NCBI RefSeq assembly: GCF_003201595.1
Contig: NZ_QJJS01000009.1
Coordinates: forward strand, 124,940 to 188,939
Direction: 5' to 3'
Origin: Sphaerotilus hippei
Lineage (GTDB): Bacteria; Pseudomonadota; Gammaproteobacteria; Burkholderiales; Burkholderiaceae_C
DNA: 64,000 nucleotides
Of the stretch, positions 37,819 through 45,751 are shown one piece after another; position 1 is the first letter of the stretch; the number at the start of each line of letters is the position of its first letter. The notes under the pieces were generated by a model. The model did not search any database. It had not been told where the DNA came from and worked only from the letters and a program-made list of their open reading frames with translations. The position numbers were made by a program, and so were the translations under genes.

Positions 37819-38680
37819 GTCCGCCCGCCAGGCTCAGCGTGGTTTCACGCTGGTCGAGGCGGTGCTGGTCATCGTGCTGACGGGCGTGCTCGGCGGCATC
37901 GTCTCGCTGTTCATCGTGCGCCCGGTGCAGGCCCACCTCGACACCGTCACCCGCGCCGACCTGGTCTACCGCGCCGACAGCACGATGCGCCGCCTGCGGC
38001 GCGAGCTGCGGGGTGCGCTGCCCAACAGCGTGCGGGTCGACGCCACCGGCACGGCACTGGAATTCATCCCGAGCACCGGCACCGCGCGCTACGCCAGCGA
38101 AAGCGGCGACACGCTGGACTTCGGCGTCAACGACACGTCCTTCGACCTGATCGGCCCGCCGCTGACGCTGGGGGCCAACCAGCAGCTGGTGGTCTACAAC
38201 CTGGGCCCGGGGGTCACCGGCTCGGACGCGTATGCGCCCAACGGCACGGCCGCCGAGCAGGCCGACTCCAACCGGCGCATGGCCACCAATGCCGCCGGCA
38301 GTGCCACGGCGATCACGCTGTCGTCGCTGGCCGGGCTGCCGGTGCAGGACGAGTCCGCGCCCTTCCGCATCCACGCCGTCAGCGCCCCCGTCACCTGGCA
38401 CTGCGACCTGGTCGCGGGCACGCTGACGCGCCGCACCGGCTACGGCTTCCTGGCCACCCAGAGCGTGCCGCCGAGCGGGGGCAGCGCCGCGCTGGTGGCC
38501 ACCGGCGTCACCGGCTGCCAGTTCGCCTACGACCACAGCGGCATCGCCGCCCGCGCCGCGCTGCTGAGCCTGCGCCTGACGCTGGCCAGCGACCGCGACA
38601 CCAGCAACCCGGCCGGTGGCGCCGGCAGCCGCGAGACCCTGACCCTCCATGAGGCCGTGCATGTCGACAACCTGCCTTGA
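37796..38680 (+). CDS. mshO: MSHA biogenesis protein MshO (minor pilin)
   Basis: A 294-residue prepilin-like protein with the site QRGFTLVEAVLVIVLTGVLGGIVSLFI and a large head. YRADSTMRRLRRELRGALPNSVRV is typical of MshO/PilW-like minor pilins. The late pair of cysteines (WHCDLV, TGCQFA) probably forms a disulfide. It overlaps mshD upstream and mshP downstream, which suggests tight co-translation. Confidence 0.85.
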   Translation: MRRKPPTESARQAQRGFTLVEAVLVIVLTGVLGGIVSLFIVRPVQAHLDTVTRADLVYRADSTMRRLRRELRGALPNSVRVDATGTALEFIPSTGTARYASESGDTLDFGVNDTSFDLIGPPLTLGANQQLVVYNLGPGVTGSDAYAPNGTAAEQADSNRRMATNAAGSATAITLSSLAGLPVQDESAPFRIHAVSAPVTWHCDLVAGTLTRRTGYGFLATQSVPPSGGSAALVATGVTGCQFAYDHSGIAARAALLSLRLTLASDRDTSNPAGGAGSRETLTLHEAVHVDNLP

Positions 38681-39128
38681 GGGCCGTGCGGCCCAGCGCG
38701 GGTTCACGATGATCTCCGCGCTCTTCCTGCTCGTGGTGCTGGTCGCGCTGGGCGCGGCGCTGGCCCGGGTGTCGATGCGCCAGCAGCTCGGCGCGGCCAG
38801 CGACCTGGCCAGCGCCCAGGCGCAGCAGGCCGCCCGGGCCGGCCTGGAATGGGGCGCCTGGAAGGTGCTGCGCGAGACCCCGGCCATCCCGGACTGCTTC
38901 GCCCCGACCCACATCCGCCTCGACGGCACGCTGGCGTCCTACGTGGTCAGCGTCAGCTGCACCCGCACGCCCACCAGCGGCACGCTCAGCGATGGTGACG
39001 CCACGCTGGCCTTCTTCAAGCTCGTGGCCAACGCCTGCAACGCCCCGGTCGCCGGGGCCTGCCCGGCCACCGGCACGCTGCAACCGACCTACGTGGAGCG
39101 CCAGCTGAGCTGGACGCTGAGCCGATGA
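38661..39128 (+). CDS. mshP: MSHA biogenesis protein MshP
   Basis: A 155-residue PilX-like protein whose N-terminus QRGFTMISALFLLVVLVALGAAL keeps a pilin-type cleavage glycine but lacks the Glu5 of true pilins, as is usual for MshP/PilX. AGLEWGAWKV matches the family. Four cysteines lie in the head. The ATG at 38661 (MSTTCLEG) is preferred; an earlier ATG at 38649 is possible. It overlaps mshO by 20 bp and mshQ by 4 bp. Confidence 0.85.
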   Translation: MSTTCLEGRAAQRGFTMISALFLLVVLVALGAALARVSMRQQLGAASDLASAQAQQAARAGLEWGAWKVLRETPAIPDCFAPTHIRLDGTLASYVVSVSCTRTPTSGTLSDGDATLAFFKLVANACNAPVAGACPATGTLQPTYVERQLSWTLSR

Positions 39129-42100
39129 ACCTGCACCGCCTCTGGCGCACGCTCGTGCTGCTGATGCTGACCCTGGCCAGCGGCACCGCCCTGGCCGGCT
39201 GGACCCAGGGCGTGCGCGCCGAATACTGGAACTGGAGCGGCTCGGGCACCCCGGCCATCCCGGCCACGGCCGCCACCGTCGACCAGCTCGAATCGACCAT
39301 CAACCGCAACAACGTCAGCACCGCGCCCGCGCCGGGCATCACCGCGACCAACCACATGGCGCGCTACACCGGCTACCTCAGCGTGCCGGTCTCGGGCTAC
39401 TACGAATTCAACGTGCTGACCGACGATGGCGTGCGCCTGGCGGTGGACTGCAACAACGACGGCCAGCTGACCAGCTGGATGATCGACCGGTGGCAGGACA
39501 CCACCCCGGTCACCTGGAGCAGCACGGCGAGCGACTGCTACCTGACCAAGGGGCAGTACTACCGCTTCCGCTACGACATGTACAACCGCGGCGCCCAGTC
39601 CAGCGCCCGGCTGAGCTGGACCCGCTGGAGCAGCTGCCTGGTGCTCTTCATGTGCCAGGACACGAACGAGACCGTCATCGGCGCGAGCAGCTACTTCCAG
39701 CCCGACACCACGCCGCCGACCGGCGTGTCGGCGCTGATCGGCTGCGGCGGGGGCACCAGCGTGACGCTGACCTTCTCCGAGACGCTGGACCCCGCCACGG
39801 TGACCGTGACCGGTTTCCTCGTCAACGGCCTGGCACCGCGGGCGGTCAAGCTCAGCGACGACGAGACCCAGGTGACGCTGACCACGGCCGTCGGCGTCAG
39901 CACCGGCCAGACCGTCACGATCAACCCCGCGGTCGCGGTCACGAAGGTCAAGGACCAGGGCGGCAACGCGGTGGCCACCGGCTCGACGCTGAGCGTCACC
40001 GGCGGCTCCGGCACGCTGACGCTCGGGGTGCTGGGCACCTACTTCGACCAGAACAACACCGCCGGCAACCAGTTCGGCGGCGGCAGCGCGACCCGCGTGG
40101 ACAGCACCATCAACTTCAGCTGGGGCAACGGCGGGCCGGGCGTGGGCGCGGCCGGCACCGACCGTTTCTCGGTGCGCTGGACCGGCTACATCCTGATCCC
40201 GAGCACCGGCAACTACACCTTCCAGACCGTCTCCGACGACGGCGTGCGCCTGACGCTCAACGGCGACGTCGAGATCGACAACTGGACCGACCACACCAGC
40301 ACCACCAACACCACGGCCAGCCTGTCGCTGAGCGCGGGCACCTACCTGCCGTTCACGCTGGAGTATTACGACAACACCGGCAGCGCCAGCATCCAGCTGC
40401 TCTGGAAGAAGCCCACCGACCTCTTCTTCGCCGGCCACTCGACGATCCCGTCGACCCAGCTCTACCGCTGCTACATGCCGCTGGCGGGCTTTCGCGTCAC
40501 GCCCGGCAGCAGCAGCGCCAGCACCTGCGGCAGCGCCGACGTGACCGTCACCGCCATCGACAGCGCGGGCGCCACCTACACCGGCTACAGCGGCACGGTG
40601 AGCCTGGGCACCTCGAGCGGCCTGGGCACCTGGAGCACCGGCTCGCCGGCCGCGGTGCTGCCCCCGGTCGACGCGGTGGCCAACGACGGCGCGGCCACCC
40701 AGGTCTTCAGCGCGCTGGACAAGGGTGTCGTGCGCCTGAAGCTGGCCAGCACGCTGGCCGGCAGCCTGACGGTCACGGCCCGCGATCCGCTGGTCTCGGG
40801 CGCCACCGGCACCTCGAGCGCCATCGGCTTCGCCGACAACGCCTTCGTCTTCACCGAGACCGGCGCGAGCCCCACGCTGGGCAGCGGCGTCGGGGTGGCG
40901 GGCCGCCCGCACGGCTACAGCCTGAAGCTGGTGCGCAAGGACCCGAGCACCGGCCAGTGCGGCACGGCCACCGACTACCTCGGCGTCAAGACGCTGAAGT
41001 TCTGGCGCACCGACGTCACGCCGCCCGCCAGCGGCAGCTGGACCGCACCGTCCGTCGTGCTGCCGTTGCTGAGCGTGCCGGCCACCACGCCCGCGGCGGG
41101 CAACCTCAACCTCACCTTCGTCGCCGGCGTCGGCAGTTTCCAGCTGGCGACGACCGACATCGGCCGCTACAGCCTGAACGCGCTCGACCCGGTCCTGGGC
41201 AATGCCAGCGGCAGCAGCTCGACGCTGACGGTGCGCCCCTTCGCGCTGGCGGTCTCCGACATCCGCCAGGGCAGCGCGCTCAACCCGGGCGTGCTCGACA
41301 CCAGCCTGACGGCCTTCGCCGCCGCCGGCACGGACTTCAGCGCCACGGTCGGTGCCTACCGCTGGTCGCTGCTCGCCGATGCGGACAACGACGGTGTGCC
41401 CGACGCCACCGCGACGCTGGCGGCCCTGCAGGCCGCCGGCACCACCGCCGGCTTCGGCAGCACGGTCACGCTGGCCCCGCTGGCCGGCAGCCAGCGCCCG
41501 GCCGGCGGCAGCCTGGGCACGCTGGACAACGCCGGCATCGCCGGCAGCCGCTTCTCCGCCGGCCTGGCGACGGCCACCACGCTGCGCTACAGCGAGGTCG
41601 GCAGCTTCTCGCTGGCCACCACCGGCGTGGTCAGCGACTTCCTGGGCAGCGGCCAGAGCCTGGACGCCGTGGTGTTCGGCAGCACCGGCCTGCCGAACAC
41701 CGCCGTCGGCCGCTTCCGGCCCGCGAAGTTCGTCGTCAGCAGCGCCAGCGTGACCCACCGCAGCGGCGCCTCGTGCAGCCCCGCGTCGACCTTCACCTAC
41801 CTGGGCGAGAACTTCCTGCTGAACTTCGTGCTGACCGCGCAGAACGGCGTCGGCGCGACCACGACCAACTACTTCAGCGGCCACGCCCGACTCGACCTGG
41901 GCTCGCCGCTGACCTGGAACCTGGCCGGCAAGGACGGCTCGACGGTCTACAGCGCGCTGGGCACCGGCGCCCGCCTGTCGGTGGGCAGCGCCAGCGGCAG
42001 CTGGAACCGTGGCGTCAGCAGCACCATCGTGCTGCCGGCGCAGCTGGTGCGGGGCAGCGGCGTCAGCGCACCGATCAGCCTGGCGCTGGGCATCGCCCCG

Positions 42101-42685
42101 GTCGACCTCGACGGCACGACCATGGGCAGCTTCGACCTGGACGTCGACCCGCTGGTCGGCGGCAACGACCGCAGCACCGTCGCCACGGTCGCGCTGCGCC
42201 AGGGCCGGCTGCGCCTGCTCAACGCCATCGGCCCGCAGGACCGCGACCTCGCCGTGCCGCTGGTGACGCAGTACTGGAGCGGCAGCACCTGGGCCACCAA
42301 CACCCTCGACAGCTGCACCCGCGTGCCGACCACGGCGCTGGCCTTCGCCAATCCCCGCAAGTCGCTGACGCTGGCCGACCTGGCCGCGCGCAGCCCCAGC
42401 GTGGCGCTGAGCGCCGGCCGCGGGCTGATGTGGATGAACAAGCCCGCCGGCGGGCGCCGTGGCAGCGCCGACCTGACGCTGGCCCTGGGCAGCACCGCGC
42501 TCAGCAACAGCTGCCTGATCGGCGGGGTCACCGGGCTGCTGAGCCTCCCGGCGACGGGCGCCAGCCTGGCCCATCTGCGCGGCGACTGGTGTGGCAGCGG
42601 CAGCGACCGCGATCCGCTGGCGCGCCTGACCTTCGGCCTCTTCCGCGGTGCGGACAGCAGCCTCGACCTGCGGGAGAACTTCTGA
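39125..42685 (+). CDS. mshQ: Large MSHA-associated adhesin-like protein MshQ, with two PA14 domains
   Basis: A 1186-residue exported protein. A signal peptide at residues 1-20 (LVLLMLTLASGTALAG) is followed by a PA14-like domain (AEYWNWSGSG to about residue 190, with YTGYLSVPVSGYYEFNVLTDDGVRL), a short Ig-like stretch (about 195-300), a second PA14 domain (about 303-450, with RWTGYILIPSTGNYTFQTVSDDGVRL), then a large DUF6701/MshQ-type region to the end with FRPAKFVVSSASVTHRSGASC and TYLGENFLLNFVL. PA14 domains bind carbohydrates in several adhesins and enzymes. It probably sits at or near the pilus tip or on the cell surface. Confidence 0.88.
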   Translation: MNLHRLWRTLVLLMLTLASGTALAGWTQGVRAEYWNWSGSGTPAIPATAATVDQLESTINRNNVSTAPAPGITATNHMARYTGYLSVPVSGYYEFNVLTDDGVRLAVDCNNDGQLTSWMIDRWQDTTPVTWSSTASDCYLTKGQYYRFRYDMYNRGAQSSARLSWTRWSSCLVLFMCQDTNETVIGASSYFQPDTTPPTGVSALIGCGGGTSVTLTFSETLDPATVTVTGFLVNGLAPRAVKLSDDETQVTLTTAVGVSTGQTVTINPAVAVTKVKDQGGNAVATGSTLSVTGGSGTLTLGVLGTYFDQNNTAGNQFGGGSATRVDSTINFSWGNGGPGVGAAGTDRFSVRWTGYILIPSTGNYTFQTVSDDGVRLTLNGDVEIDNWTDHTSTTNTTASLSLSAGTYLPFTLEYYDNTGSASIQLLWKKPTDLFFAGHSTIPSTQLYRCYMPLAGFRVTPGSSSASTCGSADVTVTAIDSAGATYTGYSGTVSLGTSSGLGTWSTGSPAAVLPPVDAVANDGAATQVFSALDKGVVRLKLASTLAGSLTVTARDPLVSGATGTSSAIGFADNAFVFTETGASPTLGSGVGVAGRPHGYSLKLVRKDPSTGQCGTATDYLGVKTLKFWRTDVTPPASGSWTAPSVVLPLLSVPATTPAAGNLNLTFVAGVGSFQLATTDIGRYSLNALDPVLGNASGSSSTLTVRPFALAVSDIRQGSALNPGVLDTSLTAFAAAGTDFSATVGAYRWSLLADADNDGVPDATATLAALQAAGTTAGFGSTVTLAPLAGSQRPAGGSLGTLDNAGIAGSRFSAGLATATTLRYSEVGSFSLATTGVVSDFLGSGQSLDAVVFGSTGLPNTAVGRFRPAKFVVSSASVTHRSGASCSPASTFTYLGENFLLNFVLTAQNGVGATTTNYFSGHARLDLGSPLTWNLAGKDGSTVYSALGTGARLSVGSASGSWNRGVSSTIVLPAQLVRGSGVSAPISLALGIAPVDLDGTTMGSFDLDVDPLVGGNDRSTVATVALRQGRLRLLNAIGPQDRDLAVPLVTQYWSGSTWATNTLDSCTRVPTTALAFANPRKSLTLADLAARSPSVALSAGRGLMWMNKPAGGRRGSADLTLALGSTALSNSCLIGGVTGLLSLPATGASLAHLRGDWCGSGSDRDPLARLTFGLFRGADSSLDLRENF

Positions 42686-42687
42686 CC

Positions 42688-43710
42688 ATGTGGCATTTCC
42701 GGCCCAAGACCCAGAGCAGCACCCGGGCATCGATCGCCATCGACGGCGATCACCTGGCCCATGTGGAATATGACCCGCGCACCCGCGAGGTGCTGCGCTG
42801 GGGCGTGGACTCCGTGCGCGGCGCCGATGCCGTCGGCCGACTGGAGGCGCTGCGGGCACTGCGCCTGCCGGCCGACGGGCTGCTGATGCAGCTGCCGCTG
42901 TCGGCCTACCAGCTGCTGCAGATCGAGCGCCCGGCGGTGCCGGCCGACGAGCTGAAGGCCGCCGCCCGCTGGCGCATCAAGGACCTGGTGGACACCCACA
43001 TCGACAACATCACGCTCGACGTGATGGGCGTGGGCGACCCGGCACGCGGCGGCAGCGCCCACCTGTTCGTGGTCGCCGCCGCCCAGAGCGCGGTCGAGGA
43101 GGCCACCCGCCTGGCCAGCGAGGCCGGCCTGAAGCTGGCGGTCATCGACATCCAGGAGACCGCGCAGCGCCACCTGCAGACCGCCGCCGCCCGCGCCCAG
43201 GGCCTGGAGGAGCGGGCGACGGCCGCGCTGGTCGTGCGCGACCGGCAGTGCCTGCTCACCATCTGCGCCGGCGAGGAGCTCTACCTGGCCCGCCGGCTCG
43301 ACTGGGACCCCATGCTGGTCGGCCAGATCCACGCCCAGGCCCAGGCCGAGGCGATCGAGCTGACCGACAGCGTCGAGTCGCTCGACCTGAACTACGAATA
43401 CAGCCTGCGCGCCAACCCCTACGACCAGGTCGGCGACACGCCCCGGCTGATCGTCGACCTGCAGCGCTCCTTCGACGTCTGGGAGCGCTCGCAGCCCGAG
43501 CTGCCGCTGGCGCAGCTGATGATCGAGGTGCCCGAACACCGCACCGACCTGTGCCTCCACCTGGCCCGCGAACTGGGGCTGCGGGTCGTGCCGCTGGACG
43601 AGCGGGCGGCGCTGACCGGCGACGTGCTGGCCGGTGCCAGCGCCGAGGAACGTGCCCGCTGCCTGCCGCTGCTGGGCACCCTGCTGCGCACCGACCCCCA
43701 GCAGCCCTGA
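42688..43710 (+). CDS. mshI: MSHA biogenesis protein MshI (PilM-like)
   Basis: A 340-residue protein with an actin-like PilM/MshI fold: ASIAIDGDHLAHVEYD, LPLSAYQLLQIERPAVPADELKAAARWRIKDL and DITLDVMG-like elements, and a C-terminal VPEHRTDLCLHLARELGLRV. It forms the cytoplasmic part of the inner-membrane assembly platform together with the PilN- and PilO-like proteins encoded next. It starts 2 bp after mshQ. Confidence 0.85.
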   Translation: MWHFRPKTQSSTRASIAIDGDHLAHVEYDPRTREVLRWGVDSVRGADAVGRLEALRALRLPADGLLMQLPLSAYQLLQIERPAVPADELKAAARWRIKDLVDTHIDNITLDVMGVGDPARGGSAHLFVVAAAQSAVEEATRLASEAGLKLAVIDIQETAQRHLQTAAARAQGLEERATAALVVRDRQCLLTICAGEELYLARRLDWDPMLVGQIHAQAQAEAIELTDSVESLDLNYEYSLRANPYDQVGDTPRLIVDLQRSFDVWERSQPELPLAQLMIEVPEHRTDLCLHLARELGLRVVPLDERAALTGDVLAGASAEERARCLPLLGTLLRTDPQQP

Positions 43711-43722
43711 CGCGAGACCGCC

Positions 43723-44376
43723 ATGGCCCAACAGATCAACCTCTACAGCCCGATCCTGCTCGCCCCGCGCCAGCGTTTTGCCGCCCGCACGATGGCCAGA
43801 GCACTCGGCGTACTGGCACTCGGCCTGGCGCTGCTGAGTGCCGCCGTCACCTGGCAGCAGCGCCAGGTCGACCGCGAGCAGGACCGGCTCGCCGCCAGCC
43901 AGGCCTCGGAGCGCCAGCAGCTGACCATCGCGCTGGCCCAGCAGCAGGCCCGCACGCTGAGCGGCCCGGCGCTGGAACAGGAGCTGCGCCAGGTGCAGGC
44001 GGCGATCGGCCAGCGCGAGGCGCAGTGGCAGACGCTGCAGGCCGGCCGGCTGCCCCCGGGCCAGCAGCACTCCGACCTGCTCGACCTGCTCGCCCGCACG
44101 GTGCCGGCCCAGGCCTGGGTGACCCGGCTGCAGGCCGGTCCGGACGTGGTCAGCCTGAGCGGCTCGACCACCGATCCGCTGGCCGTGCGGCAATGGAGCG
44201 AGGCGCTGGCCCGCACCCCGGTGCTCAGCGGCCTGCAGCTCGCCAGCGTGACGGTCGAGCGCAGCGGCGGTGGCGCCGAGCCGGCGACCGGCACCCCGCC
44301 GACCTGGAACTTCCGCATCGTCAGCGCCAGCAGCCGGTCCGCCGCGCAGCTCGGCCAGCCGGGAGCGACACGATGA
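43723..44376 (+). CDS. PilN-like MSHA assembly protein
   Basis: A 217-residue bitopic protein. A short cytoplasmic head with INLYSPILL (the PilN-type N-terminal motif that docks PilM) leads to one membrane helix at residues 27-45, a coiled-coil-like QxxE-rich stretch, and a periplasmic alpha/beta domain with TDPLAVRQWSEALARTPVLSGLQ. It would bind MshI and the PilO-like partner downstream, which it overlaps by 4 bp. In Vibrio this role is filled by part of the mshI/mshJ region; the exact Vibrio counterpart is uncertain. Confidence 0.82.
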   Translation: MAQQINLYSPILLAPRQRFAARTMARALGVLALGLALLSAAVTWQQRQVDREQDRLAASQASERQQLTIALAQQQARTLSGPALEQELRQVQAAIGQREAQWQTLQAGRLPPGQQHSDLLDLLARTVPAQAWVTRLQAGPDVVSLSGSTTDPLAVRQWSEALARTPVLSGLQLASVTVERSGGGAEPATGTPPTWNFRIVSASSRSAAQLGQPGATR

Positions 44377-45206
44377 AGCCCCCCCGCCAGACCGCCTGGC
44401 GCATGGCGCTGACCCGGCTCGAGCGCCGCATCGACGCCCTCAGCCTGCGCGAGCGCGCCATCCTGTTCCTGACGCTGGCCTTCATCGGCGCGGCGGTGTG
44501 TGACCACCTCGTGCTCACCGGCGCCCGCCAGCCACGCCTGGCACGGGCCGGCCAGCTCGCCCACGAGGCCGGCGAGCTGACCCGGCTGCGGGCCCGGCTG
44601 AGCGACCCGAGCGCCGACCCCGCCGCCGGTGCCGCCGCCACGCCGCCACCGCCGCTGCGGCAGGAGATGGACACCGCACGCCAGCGCCTGGTCGAACTGG
44701 ACCGCCAGTGGGCGGCCAGCGTGCGCCAGCCGGCCTCGACCACCGACCTGCCCGCGCTGCTCACCCAGGTGCTGCGGCGCCACGAGCAGCTGACGCTGCT
44801 GCGGCTCGCCCCGGCCGACGGTGCCAGCCCCCCGGCCGCGGACGCGGGCCGCCTGACGGGCGGTGCGGCGCCCGCCTCGCAGCCCACGCTGGCACGGCAG
44901 GCCGCCGCGGCCATCCGCGACGCGGTGCAGTCCCGGCAGCCCCCGGGCCCCGCCACCCTGCCCATCCCCATGCCCGCCACGGCGGCCTCCACCCCCGCCG
45001 CGGCCCCCACCGCACCGGGTCGTGGCGAGCTGCGCTGGCAGAGCGTCGACCTGAGCGTGAGCGGGCCCTACCTGGAGCTGCTGCGTTACCTGCGCACGCT
45101 CGAGACCCAGCTGCCCGGGCTGCGCTGGGGCGCGCTCGAACTCGACAGCGCCCCTGGCCGGGCGCCCGTGCTGACGCTGCGCCTGACGCTGGTGTCGGCG
45201 TTGTGA
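44373..45206 (+). CDS. mshJ: PilO-like MSHA assembly protein MshJ
   Basis: A 277-residue bitopic protein with a membrane helix near residues 29-48, a coiled-coil region (MDTARQRLVELDRQWAAS), a long low-complexity Ala/Pro/Thr stretch (about residues 155-212), and a C-terminal domain with VDLSVSGPYLELLRYLRTLETQLPGLRW. The last segment is characteristic of MshJ/PilO proteins. It would pair with the PilN-like protein across the inner membrane. The Ala/Pro insertion is longer than usual. Confidence 0.82.
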   Translation: MKPPRQTAWRMALTRLERRIDALSLRERAILFLTLAFIGAAVCDHLVLTGARQPRLARAGQLAHEAGELTRLRARLSDPSADPAAGAAATPPPPLRQEMDTARQRLVELDRQWAASVRQPASTTDLPALLTQVLRRHEQLTLLRLAPADGASPPAADAGRLTGGAAPASQPTLARQAAAAIRDAVQSRQPPGPATLPIPMPATAASTPAAAPTAPGRGELRWQSVDLSVSGPYLELLRYLRTLETQLPGLRWGALELDSAPGRAPVLTLRLTLVSAL

Positions 45207-45217
45207 GGAGACCGATC

Positions 45218-45751
45218 TTGACCGCCCCCCGACACCCGCTGGCCGCGCTGCTGCTGGCCAGCCTCGGCCTGCACCCGGGCACGAATGCATTCGCCGAACC
45301 GCTGCGCGACCCGACGCTGGCGCCCGCCGCCATCCGGGCGGCCGAGTCGGCCAGCGCCGCCGGCCCGGCCTGCACGCCGCCCTGCAGCGCGGCGACGGCC
45401 ACCGGCACGGCCGACGACGCCGTGCCCCGCCACATCATGACGATCAACGGCCGCCCCCACGTGATCGAGCGGGGCTGGCCGCGCGGGGTCGGCGACCGGC
45501 TCGGCACGGCGCGCATCGAGCGCATCGACACGAGCGCGATCTGGCTGCGCGAGGACGGCGTGCTGCGGCGCGTGCCGCTGTATGCCGGCGTCCAGGTCCG
45601 GCCCAGCCGCGACGACACCCCCGGCGAGCGACCCGCCACCCGCCGCGCCCGGACCCCGGCGCCCACCCCTTCGACCCGAGCACCGGCCGCCTCGCACGGC
45701 CGGCTCGTGTCCCCCGACTATCCGCCGCTGAACCAGGAGGCCCGACCATGA
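45218..45751 (+). CDS. mshK: MSHA biogenesis protein MshK (TTG start)
   Basis: A 177-residue exported protein: a signal peptide (residues 3-24, PLAALLLASLGLHPGTNAFA), then LRDPTLAP, then a PilP/GspC-like domain HIMTINGRPHVIERGWPRGVGDRLGTARIERIDTSAIWLREDGVLRRVPLY, and a Pro/Arg-rich tail. The start is a TTG at 45218, because GAGGAG lies 8 bases upstream and no ATG or better codon gives a signal peptide; a GTG at 45203 is the alternative. The protein probably links the inner-membrane platform to the MshL secretin, whose gene it overlaps by 4 bp. Confidence 0.78.
   Translation: MTAPRHPLAALLLASLGLHPGTNAFAEPLRDPTLAPAAIRAAESASAAGPACTPPCSAATATGTADDAVPRHIMTINGRPHVIERGWPRGVGDRLGTARIERIDTSAIWLREDGVLRRVPLYAGVQVRPSRDDTPGERPATRRARTPAPTPSTRAPAASHGRLVSPDYPPLNQEARP

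Noticed and set aside
39089..42859. A 1256-codon open frame on the minus strand opposite mshQ
   Set aside because: It mirrors the G+C-rich codon bias of mshQ, is full of Arg, Gly, Ala, His and Gln runs, and has no domain. The plus-strand gene has clear PA14 and MshQ domains.
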